A stretch of 14,501 bases of DNA from JBARRO01 sp049644265 (GTDB taxonomy: Bacteria > Bacteroidota > Ignavibacteria > UBA10030), in contig JBARRO010000230.1 of the NCBI GenBank assembly GCA_049644265.1, positions 1 to 14,501 on the forward strand, read 5' to 3'. Below are positions 1-8,267 of this stretch, piece after piece (position 1 is the stretch's first letter; each line of letters begins with the position of its first letter). Below the pieces are notes generated by a model. It was not told the DNA's origin. It worked only from the letters and a program-made list of their open reading frames with translations, and did not search any database. Position numbers and translations under genes: made by a program.

Positions 1-1536
1 CGTCCAGCTATCCCACGACTGTGAAGGGAGCTGGTTTATAGAACTCCCAAGTCCAAGGAGGTAAAGGATCATCGCTTCGTTGTATCCGATCCAGCGGGCG
101 CTCAGAAAGCCGGGCGAAGCAGAGCCCGTCGGGAACCACCCCATCGTAAGCGAATTCTGCCCATTCGTCATCCAGTTCCAATCCACACGATTGAGAATTG
201 AATCTGCAAGCGCGCGAATTGAAGTCTCCGCACTGTCGGGTAGCGTGTAGAATTCCCGAGCATAGACAATTCCCGCAAGCAGCAGACCTGTATCAATCGA
301 AGAGAGCTCGGAGTCCCACGTTCGGGTCGCGGAATTCATGTCAAGAAAATGGTAGAACCAGCCCATATACCCGGATACTCCGCTTGCCGAGGAACCTTGT
401 GGTGTTTCCCAGAGCGTTCGCAGAGTTGTCAGCGTCCTGTCCGCTGCCTCGGGTCGTCCCAGCCATCCGCGCTCGACGCCAATCCCGTACGACGTTAGTC
501 CGAATCCGACCGCTGCGATACTCGAGGCAGCCCATGGTTCGTTCCGATCGCGGATAAGTCCGTTCTTGGGGTTTGCCTCATACCAGAAATAGTCGAGCGT
601 CGTCAACTCCAGATAATCGAGAAACTCGTCGTCGCTTGCGAAGGTGGTGGGAGTCACCGAGACCGTATCCGAACCAGGGCTCTCGACCTGAGCGCTGACG
701 GTTCGAACGAAATACCAGTACGTATTTCCGTTCACCACGTTGAAATCAACAAATCCCGGATCCAGGTCAAGCGAGCTATTCAGTTTTGAATAAACTCCCG
801 ACTTTGTGGACGAACGATAGACATTGTATCCTTCCACATTCGATTGCGTGGCGGGATCCCAATGAAGAACAACACTTCCATCACCCCACCGTGTCACAAC
901 TCTCTTCGGTGAACTCGTCGTATCCACGACACTCTCTTTCGCAACGATCCTGATATTGTCAATCCAGAGTGTGTGCTGGACACCGTCTGACTGGTTCTGC
1001 CAGAAATTAACATCCTTGAACTGTGAAAGCTGAAAACTCCCAAATGGCTGGAATGTCTGCAGCGAAATGCTGACTCGTTGCCAGCTGTTTGTGTCTGCGT
1101 CGACTCCTGACGCAAGAACCGTCGCCAGGTCAATCGTGGCCGTCTTTGCGTTTGTTGAGCTTTCGAGTCCAATTCTTGGCAGAGCGGCAGATACAACCTG
1201 GCCCGGCCCGTTGAGGTAAAATACGAGCGAGTCGTACGCACTTGCATCTCGCGTTTGCCAGCCGGGGCTTGCAACAAACAATCCCCAGCTGCCGCCGCCC
1301 ACCGAGGTCCATTTGATAAAACCGGAATTCGATCCGGTATACGAAGCCGAAAAAATGATCGGAAGCTTGTCGTTGGTCCCAAGAAGATACAATTGACTCC
1401 CCGTGCTGGAGAATCCGTACGACGCATCGTAGTATCCGGCGCCAATCTGGTCGTCTTCATCGAACACGATGATATCCGGTTTTGACTGCGCGAACACCAT
1501 GCAAGGAATGGTTACAAGGAGCGTGATCCGTTTCAT
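1..1536 (-). CDS. Secreted GH144/glycoamylase-like glycoside hydrolase (probable endo-beta-1,2-glucanase), 3' end missing
   Basis: The frame is open from ATG at 1536 to the window edge: 512 codons with no stop, so the C-terminus lies outside. Residues 1-17 form a signal peptide ending in VFA-Q. Residues about 20-198 look like a beta-sandwich carbohydrate-binding domain (ends LWIDNIRI). Residues about 210-297 are an FN3-like domain (VEGYNVYRS, NTYWYFVRTV). The catalytic-type domain starts near 303 and matches the Pfam 'Glycoamylase' pattern: TLDYFWYEANPKNGLIRDR, FGLTSYGIGVERGW, TWDSELSSIDTGLLLAG, ARWIGYNEAMILYLLGLG, with conserved acidic residues E410, D415 and E487. Known members of this superfamily are GH144 endo-beta-1,2-glucanases and the GH189 domain of cyclic beta-1,2-glucan synthases. 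The signal peptide favours a secreted GH144-type hydrolase. The start overlaps the GH94 stop (ATGA), implying translational coupling. A T9SS tail may lie past the edge. The exact linkage cut is inferred. Confidence 0.82.
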   Translation of the reverse strand, partial: MKRITLLVTIPCMVFAQSKPDIIVFDEDDQIGAGYYDASYGFSSTGSQLYLLGTNDKLPIIFSASYTGSNSGFIKWTSVGGGSWGLFVASPGWQTRDASAYDSLVFYLNGPGQVVSAALPRIGLESSTNAKTATIDLATVLASGVDADTNSWQRVSISLQTFQPFGSFQLSQFKDVNFWQNQSDGVQHTLWIDNIRIVAKESVVDTTSSPKRVVTRWGDGSVVLHWDPATQSNVEGYNVYRSSTKSGVYSKLNSSLDLDPGFVDFNVVNGNTYWYFVRTVSAQVESPGSDTVSVTPTTFASDDEFLDYLELTTLDYFWYEANPKNGLIRDRNEPWAASSIAAVGFGLTSYGIGVERGWLGRPEAADRTLTTLRTLWETPQGSSASGVSGYMGWFYHFLDMNSATRTWDSELSSIDTGLLLAGIVYAREFYTLPDSAETSIRALADSILNRVDWNWMTNGQNSLTMGWFPTGSASPGFLSARWIGYNEAMILYLLGLGSSINQLPSQSWDSWT

Positions 1537-3944
1537 CGAATTGGCCCCATTTCCACGTCGACTGAATGAATACTGCCCTTACCGAAAACGGGCAACACCA
1601 CCGCGGTTTGATTCTTCTGAATCGTGAGGGCCGACCCGTCCACTGAAACGGATTTGATGCCCGTGCTCACAGCGTCGGGATTTCGAACTTCAATGTTGTA
1701 GGTTACACCACGGAAGAGACGACGGATGCTGAAAGACTTCCACTGGGAAGGAATACACGGATTGAGTACGAGCCCCTTGAGTGAAGCACGCACTCCCAGG
1801 ATCCACTCAAGGCCGGCCAGGTACAACCATGCAGCAGACCCTGTGTACCAGGTCCATCCGCCTCGGCCGTAGAAGCGTGAATCGGGTCCGTCGATGTTCC
1901 CCGCGGTCACATAGGGTTCGGCGCCATAGGTGTCGGGCGCAGCCCCGAGGACGACGGGATTGATTTTGTTGAACAACCGGTACGCATCCTCCGCCCTTCC
2001 GAGTTTTGCCATTGCAACAACCGACCAAGTGGCAGCGTGCGTGTACGTTGCGCCGTTTTCGCGAGTACCGGGAGCGTAGCGCGTCAGATATCCGAGGTGC
2101 TCATCCGGAGTATGATACGCGGGGTGCAAAAGAAGCGTTCCGGCCTTGTATTCAAGCCGCTTGACAACGTTGTCCATCACCTGATTTGCCCGTTGATGAT
2201 CTGCGACGCCGCTGATGACGGCCCATGTCTGCGGATTAAGATGAATCGTACCTTCAACATTCTCTTTCGATCCAAATCGTTCACCGGAGTCTTTTGTCCC
2301 GTAGCAATACCATTCCCCATCCCACCCATGGCAATTGATTGCGCCGCACAAATCTGTTTTCCGCTGTTCGTACCGCTTCACAAGGTCTGAATCACCCCGA
2401 AGTCCGGCAATCGGGATGAACCCCTGCAGAACAGTAACCAGGAACTCCGCCAGCCAAATCGACTCGCCCTTCATTCCGAGTCCTGCTGCACTCAGGCCGT
2501 CGTTCCAGTCGCCTGCACCGATCAATGGCAACCCTCGCGGACTGAACCGCGTGAGGACCTTCTCGATTGCCCGGACACAATGCTCGTACAACGACACGCC
2601 GGTTCCATCGTCGATGAAGGGTTCCTGAAGATCGAGCATTGTCAGATCGTTGGTTTCCTCGATATAGCGGGACACCACAAATGGAAGCCAAAGCAAATCG
2701 TCCGTCATCTGCGTCGGGAGCCCGACTTCGGAAAGCGGATGCCACCAATGGTAGACCGAACCGTCCTTGAACTGATGTCGGGCGTGAAGCTGAATTTGCC
2801 CCTTTGTCTGTTCGGGGTCGAGAGAAAGGAAGACCTGACTGTCCTGCAGCTGATCGCGAAAACCGTAGGCACCCCCGGATTGGTAGTAGCCGTTCCGTCC
2901 CCACAAACGACCCGCAATGGCCTGGTACTTGAGCCAGCGGTTCACCATTACATTCATCGCCCGGTCAGGCGTCTCGATGGATGTTCCCGAAAGCAAACCA
3001 TCCCATCGTTCTTTTACACTTTTGAGTGCCTCGTCCACAACCCGCACGGAGTGATATTTCTTTGCGAGCGATGAGGCACATCTCCGGTCGTCAGCCGCAC
3101 CGAGGGAAAAACAGAGCGACTTTTCCTCCCGGGGCGGAAGTGAAAGGTTCACCTGGATGGAAGCAACCGGATCAAGCTGATTGCCGGAGAGCTTCCTGAG
3201 TCTTGCCTGTTGGATCCCTTGAGGGTCCTTCACAGAACCATAGTTGCCGAGGACGCCTTCTTTGCTGCAGTCATAGGAATTCGGACGCACGCTCACGGAA
3301 TGGAATGCGACGTAAGGCCACGTGACATTCCAATGGCCGTTGTTCGAAGGAACTTCCCACAGCCTTTTGGTTGCAAACAGGGAGTTGGACGAAGGGTCAG
3401 GAAAAGTCTCGATGAAACACTTGTGGAATTCGCGGTGCCAGTCCGGAGCTACTCCCAATCCCCATTCGAAATACGTGAACACCTGCAACGTCCGCTGCCG
3501 CCGGGATAAGTTCCGAATTGTCAGTTTCCACACCTCAACAGGATCATCGGGAGCAACGAAGAGCGTCCACTCACTTTCAATTTGTTCATTCCGGGAGGTA
3601 ATCACGGTGTAGCCCGCACCGTGACGAACTTCGTAGAAGTCCGGTTCGCAACACACGGGTTTCCACGAAGCCGACCAGAGATGACCGGATTTTGCATCCC
3701 GGATGTAAATGTACTTCCCCCATTCATCCTTGACGATGTCCTGTTCCCATCGCGTCAGCCGGTTCACCTGCCCGTTGCCCCGCCAGCTGTACCCACCGCC
3801 GGTTTGCGAAACAATAAAACCCGCATCTCCGTTGCTCACAACGTTGGACCAGGGTCGGGGCGTTCGCGGGTTCGTGATAACATATTCCTTTCCGTCGGGC
3901 GAAAAGGAGCCGTATTTTGTCTTAAACAATGTCCGTTGGTTCAT
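1533..3944 (-). CDS. GH94 family glycoside phosphorylase (beta-glucobiose/oligoglucan type)
   Basis: This 803-residue protein has no signal peptide, so it should act in the cytoplasm, cutting a beta-linked glucose disaccharide or oligosaccharide with phosphate to release alpha-glucose-1-phosphate. The N-terminal beta-sandwich (about 1-290) is followed by an (alpha/alpha)6 domain with GGAYGFRDQLQD (358-368), TDDLLWLPF (414-422) and AGDWNDG (477-483), the last carrying the GH94 general-acid Asp. The phosphate-site landmarks NGATYTHAATW (His636) and WYTGSAAW (Thr701-Ser703) are intact, so it should be a phosphorylase. Its length resembles cellobiose, chitobiose or cellobionic-acid phosphorylases (about 790-820 residues), not the roughly 1100-residue 1,2-beta-oligoglucan phosphorylases, although the GFRDQLQD version resembles the latter and the GH94 domain of cyclic beta-1,2-glucan synthases. 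It lies 15 nt after the PorV-like gene, and the purine-rich GGAAGGA directly abuts the ATG. The family is secure; the substrate linkage is open. Confidence 0.9.
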   Translation of the reverse strand: MNQRTLFKTKYGSFSPDGKEYVITNPRTPRPWSNVVSNGDAGFIVSQTGGGYSWRGNGQVNRLTRWEQDIVKDEWGKYIYIRDAKSGHLWSASWKPVCCEPDFYEVRHGAGYTVITSRNEQIESEWTLFVAPDDPVEVWKLTIRNLSRRQRTLQVFTYFEWGLGVAPDWHREFHKCFIETFPDPSSNSLFATKRLWEVPSNNGHWNVTWPYVAFHSVSVRPNSYDCSKEGVLGNYGSVKDPQGIQQARLRKLSGNQLDPVASIQVNLSLPPREEKSLCFSLGAADDRRCASSLAKKYHSVRVVDEALKSVKERWDGLLSGTSIETPDRAMNVMVNRWLKYQAIAGRLWGRNGYYQSGGAYGFRDQLQDSQVFLSLDPEQTKGQIQLHARHQFKDGSVYHWWHPLSEVGLPTQMTDDLLWLPFVVSRYIEETNDLTMLDLQEPFIDDGTGVSLYEHCVRAIEKVLTRFSPRGLPLIGAGDWNDGLSAAGLGMKGESIWLAEFLVTVLQGFIPIAGLRGDSDLVKRYEQRKTDLCGAINCHGWDGEWYCYGTKDSGERFGSKENVEGTIHLNPQTWAVISGVADHQRANQVMDNVVKRLEYKAGTLLLHPAYHTPDEHLGYLTRYAPGTRENGATYTHAATWSVVAMAKLGRAEDAYRLFNKINPVVLGAAPDTYGAEPYVTAGNIDGPDSRFYGRGGWTWYTGSAAWLYLAGLEWILGVRASLKGLVLNPCIPSQWKSFSIRRLFRGVTYNIEVRNPDAVSTGIKSVSVDGSALTIQKNQTAVVLPVFGKGSIHSVDVEMGPIR

Positions 3945-3959
3945 TCCTTCCGTTCCGTA

Positions 3960-4967
3960 TCAGAATGCAAAACTCACGCCTATTCTTTGTGTGTCGCCCA
4001 ACCGTTCATGGGATGCCCATGCGTAGTCCAGTCGTACATCGTACCCGAGTTTTTCAAGCGTCAGGCCGGCACCGGCGGTCAGACCGACTTCCGAGTCCTG
4101 CATAAACAAATTCTGGTATCCCACCCGGAACGCGACAAGTTCCGTCCACGCATACTCGGCGCCAATGCTCATGCTCTCGGAGTTATCATTCGGATGAAAG
4201 GCGTCAATCGCCAGCGTCAGGAGATTCTGGTCGTCAAGCCAAACTGGGTACGCCATTCCAACCCGGAAGATGATCGGCAGACCGAAATCGTCCGTTTCCA
4301 ATTCCGCCGGCACGCTGCTGTTGTCGCCGTAGCGCCCGGGGTCGATATCGTAGCGAAGTCGTAAGTCGGTTCCGCTGAATCTGTTTCTGCTTCCGAAATT
4401 CGAAATGCTCGCGCCAATCCTCATGCCATCCGGCGAAAGTTCGTAGAGGGTTCCCAGGTTCACCCCCATGGCTGCGACACTCGAGTGCCAGATGCGCTCT
4501 TCAACATAATTGACCAGCGCCCCGCACGAAAACCGGTCCGTAACACGAAAGCCATACCCCACGCCAAGAGCCAGGTCCGAGACGGTGTACCGCTCGCCCG
4601 TTCCGAGCGGTTGCTCGACTGTCCGGACGTCGATGTCGCCGGATCCCAGCTGTGTCAATGAAAGCAGTGCGCTGCTGGATTCCCCAATCTTGATCGCAAT
4701 CTGCGCATAGTTGAGTCCGATGCCCGCGTACCAGGTGTTGTGTGCAAACTGAATATCGGTATGCTTGAGCCGGCCGAGTGCGCCGGGATTATAGTATGCA
4801 TCGAACGCTTCCTGCATTGACGAAACTCCAGCACCGCCCATCGACGCAACCCTGGGACTGGGCTCAATGAGGAGAAACTGACCGATCGTCGTGCCCGTTT
4901 TCGTCTGAGACTCCAGACAGATCGGGAGAACGAGGAGCATGAGCAGGACCGGGACAAGGTTCTTCAC
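3960..4967 (-). CDS. PorV/PorQ-family outer-membrane beta-barrel protein
   Basis: This 335-residue protein starts at GTG 4967, giving a signal peptide (VKNLVPVLLMLLVLPICLES-Q). GGAGG lies 8 nt upstream, right after the stop of the preceding gene. Initiation at an upstream in-frame ATG (5105) would add 46 non-hydrophobic residues overlapping the neighbour, so it was rejected. The mature N-terminus has the family hallmark GQFLLIEPSPRVASMGGA followed by AFDAYYNPGAL; the rest is alternating barrel strands with aromatic ends, finishing RIGVSFAF. Characterised family members are PorV (LptO), which ferries T9SS cargo, and PorQ, part of the attachment complex. FCB genomes often carry several paralogues. 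Here it directly follows a T9SS-tailed protein and a TonB receptor, so a dedicated shuttle or anchor for those surface proteins is a reasonable inference. It could instead be a structural barrel partner of the receptor. Confidence 0.82.
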   Translation of the reverse strand: MKNLVPVLLMLLVLPICLESQTKTGTTIGQFLLIEPSPRVASMGGAGVSSMQEAFDAYYNPGALGRLKHTDIQFAHNTWYAGIGLNYAQIAIKIGESSSALLSLTQLGSGDIDVRTVEQPLGTGERYTVSDLALGVGYGFRVTDRFSCGALVNYVEERIWHSSVAAMGVNLGTLYELSPDGMRIGASISNFGSRNRFSGTDLRLRYDIDPGRYGDNSSVPAELETDDFGLPIIFRVGMAYPVWLDDQNLLTLAIDAFHPNDNSESMSIGAEYAWTELVAFRVGYQNLFMQDSEVGLTAGAGLTLEKLGYDVRLDYAWASHERLGDTQRIGVSFAF

Positions 4968-4980
4968 AACTTCCGCCTCC
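4965..4980 (-). promoter_or_regulatory. Ribosome binding site that fixes the GTG start of the PorV-like gene
   Basis: GGAGG at 4980-4976 begins at the base immediately after the TGA of the 1088-residue gene, with an 8-nt spacer to GTG at 4967-4965. The spacing is ideal and the reading frame then opens on a signal peptide. Confidence 0.75.
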
Positions 4981-7900
4981 TCATTTGATAATGGCAAATT
5001 TGCCGATGAACGGACTGAATCCCTCCGCCTGAACATGGTACATATACAAGCCGGGAGCGACATCCAGGTTGTCCTTCGTGCGGAGATTCCAAGGGATTGC
5101 GCCATTCATCGAACCGTCGTGATACAGCGTTTGCACGAGATTCCCGCTGACCGTGTAGATACGCACCACGGCATTCGCAGGTATGCCACGGAATTCCATG
5201 CGTCGCTCTCCCCTTCCCGTCACCGCGAAACGTTCCGGCTCAAAGCTCGCGGCACCGGCGTACGGATTCGGAACAACATACGGCGCCATCTCCGTTTGGG
5301 ATTTCGCAACGTCGTTGTCGACACGCTGGGCAGATGTTGAGAAGGCGTAGACATCACCCTCACCGGCAGGCACCGTGAGTTTCAGGAGATACGAGTCGCC
5401 ACTTTTCGGAGGAACAATGGTCGGTGGACCGAGATACCAACCCGTCGTGTCCACAGAGATCCGCCACACTTTGCCGTTGTCGAAGAAGGGATCATCGTAG
5501 GGATAGCAGACAACGTCGATCCGGTCGGCGGAAGTGCTGAGAGTTCCATCGCCGTCGACATCATTGAACTGGTATTTGATTTGGGTCATTCCCGTATCCG
5601 TGACGGCGAACATTTTGAATTTCGTGGCCCTCGACCGAAGGTCACCGTCAATGGAAGTGTCCTGAACAGTATTCGCAAAAACAATGAGTAAATCGTCCGG
5701 ATATCCGAATCGACGCAGGTCCCGCGGCAATGTCACAACGTCGAGATACGTCGTCACCAATTTGATGTTGGTCGTCGAACCAGCCTGCCAGCCCGATCCG
5801 GCGGCATCGACGGTCACGACCTGGGGCACATTCACCACCGGCAGAATACCGGACTCCGCCACTCCGGTCCCCTGTCCCGTCAAATCGTTCCCATATTCAA
5901 ACAGCACCTTGCCTGCGGCACTATCTGTCATTTCATATCGGACTGCACGAATTTTCCTGGCGTTGTCTGCATGGAATTTCAGAAAATATGTTTTCCCGTC
6001 GGGGACGAGGCTCGAGTTCACCATTTGGATCCCAATGGCTGCTGTTCCTTTCCCCGTTACATGCCGAACCTCGGATGCAGAGGCAGGTACGTATCCCTTG
6101 ACCGTCGGCTCCGGCCGCACTTCGACCACGTTCGCAGCAAGAACCGTTCCTCCCCGGGGAGTTCGGGAAACACCAATGGAGTTTTCCGACGGGAAAAACA
6201 CGAGTGAATCGTTGCCGTAATCGTACGAACACACAGCATAGTAATAGGTTTGCCCGTTCATCACCGTGGTGTCCACAAACGTGTGGGTCAATCCGGATTC
6301 ATTCCCGAGATAATAAGCCGTGCCGTCGATGGTCAGATTGGAATACCCACGCCGCCCATCCTTGATGTCAAAAACCGCGATCGGCTTTCCGTTTCCGAAC
6401 AGCGCGGTACCGCGGGCGTTGGTGACGGTTTTCGGATCCCGAAATTCCGGGTCGGTGGACCGGTAGATCTTATAGCCCTCAAAATCATTCTGCAGAGTCA
6501 CGGGGTCGATGCCGCGTTCGGAGACATCGCTCCACGAAAGCCGGACAAAGCGATCTCCCGTCTCTGCGGTGACACGCGGGAGCGGCGGCGGGGCCGCAAA
6601 TCTGTAGTTCGCGTTGTAAATCTGTTGGACGGTCTTCACGGTTGCCTGAAGCTCGTAATAGTCCTCCCCGTAAGCCAGCGCGAGACTGAAGCGCTCGTTG
6701 CTTCCGGCCGGCAGCGTGAATGGACCCGAGGCGAACAGGAACCCGATGTTGTATCCCAGGACTGCCGTGGTGTCAAACCGTGCTGCAGGATTTGGATCTG
6801 AGAACTTGTTAAAGAGAGTCTCGGGCCAGCGTTTCGAATCCATGAAGAAGACAATGCCGTCCACCGGATCTGTCGCTTGCGGTCCGCGAATTCGATTCAT
6901 CTTGAAACCCGTTAATCCGATTTGATCGGATTCGTTAAGGTCGGTCGCATCGAAGTCAGGCTCATTTGGCGTTGGCATTCCATCTCCTTCACCCGCATCT
7001 TTCGTCCCCGGCACTCCGTCGCGGCCAACATCATCATAATCCGCCACCCAATTCATATTTTCGTCGCCGGTCCACCATCGTCCGGCTTTCACGGCCGGCC
7101 GGGACTCGAGGGAACCGTAGAAGGCAGCAAACTTCGTCGTATCATAGTGCGTCGCCACATAGCTGAGAATGTTGCTCTTCCCGACGATCAGCGTTCCTGG
7201 TCCGCTGTCGCGTAGCTCATCCACAATGCCGTCTTCATCATCGTCAATTCCGTTGTGAGGATTGCCCGGAGTTTCGAGGTAGGCATAGCCGAGGTATCCT
7301 GCGGGCGAACAATTACTCCGCAGGTCGGCTCCGTGTCCTCCAATATCCCATGTATATGTCAGGTTCAAACCCAGCGACCGGGTGTAGTAAGCGTTATCAT
7401 CGTCGGATTCCGCATATCCGTCGCAGGAGAACGTCGAACCTCCGACACCGGAGTCCATATAGAGTCCGAAGATGATATTATCCTGGTAGCTTGTCGTGCT
7501 TTCATTCGTAATGTCATAATGCCAGAAGATGACGTTCGTTGCTGCGGGGTTCGCCCATTGGAATCCCCGGACGTCGACGCGCAGTCCAAGCCCGCGCCGG
7601 GTTGTGTCCCTCGTATCAGGGTAATAGTCCCATGCGTCATAGAAATTGTCATCCATGACATAGTAACTCTCCTGGTCGGCCTTGGGCTCTTTGCCAAAGT
7701 ATCCACTCCAGCTGCCCGGCCATCCGGGATCCCCGGGTTCGTTGACGCGGTCCGGCCAGGAATTCGGCCAGGTCCTCGGGTCGTTACTCAACGCGATGGA
7801 ACGACCGCGGTTCAAGGAGGGATCGGCCTGCAAATATCCGGGACGCGGTTCAAATCTCATGACACGGCCGTTGTTGAGCTGTTGTCGTTCCCGGAACCCT

Positions 7901-8247
7901 GTTTCCATAATATAGTCGGTCTGTCCACCCCGCAATTGGATCTTTGCCAGTACATAGGGCGTGATTCCGTCGCAGTAGTTCATGCCGGACCCTTTTGGGA
8001 CCTCGACAGAGTGAAACACGCTGAGGTCCACATTGATGGGGTTCGCAGGGTAATCCCCAACCATGCCGTAGTTGTAGAACACCGTGCGGATATTCCCCGC
8101 ATCATGTGTCCCCGACCGCTCAGCGTCGATGCGACCCCGTTGGTCGGGAGGCGTCACCGGCTGAAGACTGGTTTGTGCCACGACGGATCCGCAGAGTATC
8201 GCCATAAGACCTATGACAAGGGATTGCCGCCGGTTGTGTGTACGCAT
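4981..8247 (-). CDS. Large secreted protein with FN3-like domain and T9SS C-terminal sorting domain; function unknown
   Basis: This protein has 1088 residues. Signal peptide 1-24 ends SVVA-Q. The N-terminal half (about 45-550) is rich in Trp, Tyr and Asp and matches no domain I can name. It holds a Ca-binding-type loop NGIDDDEDGIVDE (332-344) and an acidic stretch at 395-440. Residues about 554-690 form an FN3-like unit (FVRLSWSD, FEGYKIYRST, QTYYYAVCSYD). A second Ca-type loop, DVDGDGTLSTSADRI, lies at 896-910. The end (990-1088: VVPNPYAG, VVRIYTVSGNLVQTL, APGLYMYHV) is a T9SS type-A-like sorting domain, so the protein is probably surface-exposed. It sits 20 nt behind the TonB receptor, with AAGGAA upstream of ATG. 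Its place between receptor and PorV-like barrel suggests a lid or docking partner of the receptor, occupying the position SusD has in classical loci, although no SusD TPR-like signature was seen. The role is inferred. Confidence 0.85.
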   Translation of the reverse strand: MRTHNRRQSLVIGLMAILCGSVVAQTSLQPVTPPDQRGRIDAERSGTHDAGNIRTVFYNYGMVGDYPANPINVDLSVFHSVEVPKGSGMNYCDGITPYVLAKIQLRGGQTDYIMETGFRERQQLNNGRVMRFEPRPGYLQADPSLNRGRSIALSNDPRTWPNSWPDRVNEPGDPGWPGSWSGYFGKEPKADQESYYVMDDNFYDAWDYYPDTRDTTRRGLGLRVDVRGFQWANPAATNVIFWHYDITNESTTSYQDNIIFGLYMDSGVGGSTFSCDGYAESDDDNAYYTRSLGLNLTYTWDIGGHGADLRSNCSPAGYLGYAYLETPGNPHNGIDDDEDGIVDELRDSGPGTLIVGKSNILSYVATHYDTTKFAAFYGSLESRPAVKAGRWWTGDENMNWVADYDDVGRDGVPGTKDAGEGDGMPTPNEPDFDATDLNESDQIGLTGFKMNRIRGPQATDPVDGIVFFMDSKRWPETLFNKFSDPNPAARFDTTAVLGYNIGFLFASGPFTLPAGSNERFSLALAYGEDYYELQATVKTVQQIYNANYRFAAPPPLPRVTAETGDRFVRLSWSDVSERGIDPVTLQNDFEGYKIYRSTDPEFRDPKTVTNARGTALFGNGKPIAVFDIKDGRRGYSNLTIDGTAYYLGNESGLTHTFVDTTVMNGQTYYYAVCSYDYGNDSLVFFPSENSIGVSRTPRGGTVLAANVVEVRPEPTVKGYVPASASEVRHVTGKGTAAIGIQMVNSSLVPDGKTYFLKFHADNARKIRAVRYEMTDSAAGKVLFEYGNDLTGQGTGVAESGILPVVNVPQVVTVDAAGSGWQAGSTTNIKLVTTYLDVVTLPRDLRRFGYPDDLLIVFANTVQDTSIDGDLRSRATKFKMFAVTDTGMTQIKYQFNDVDGDGTLSTSADRIDVVCYPYDDPFFDNGKVWRISVDTTGWYLGPPTIVPPKSGDSYLLKLTVPAGEGDVYAFSTSAQRVDNDVAKSQTEMAPYVVPNPYAGAASFEPERFAVTGRGERRMEFRGIPANAVVRIYTVSGNLVQTLYHDGSMNGAIPWNLRTKDNLDVAPGLYMYHVQAEGFSPFIGKFAIIK

Positions 8248-8267
8248 GGATTTCCTTCGTTCGAAAT

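Noticed and set aside
894..1460. 188-codon minus-strand frame inside the GH144-like gene
   Set aside because: Different frame from the continuous 512-codon gene, which has the signal peptide, FN3-like and glycoamylase motifs.
4968..5105. Upstream in-frame ATG extending the PorV-like protein by 46 residues
   Set aside because: It overlaps the preceding gene, destroys the signal peptide position, and ignores the ideal GGAGG-8-GTG start.
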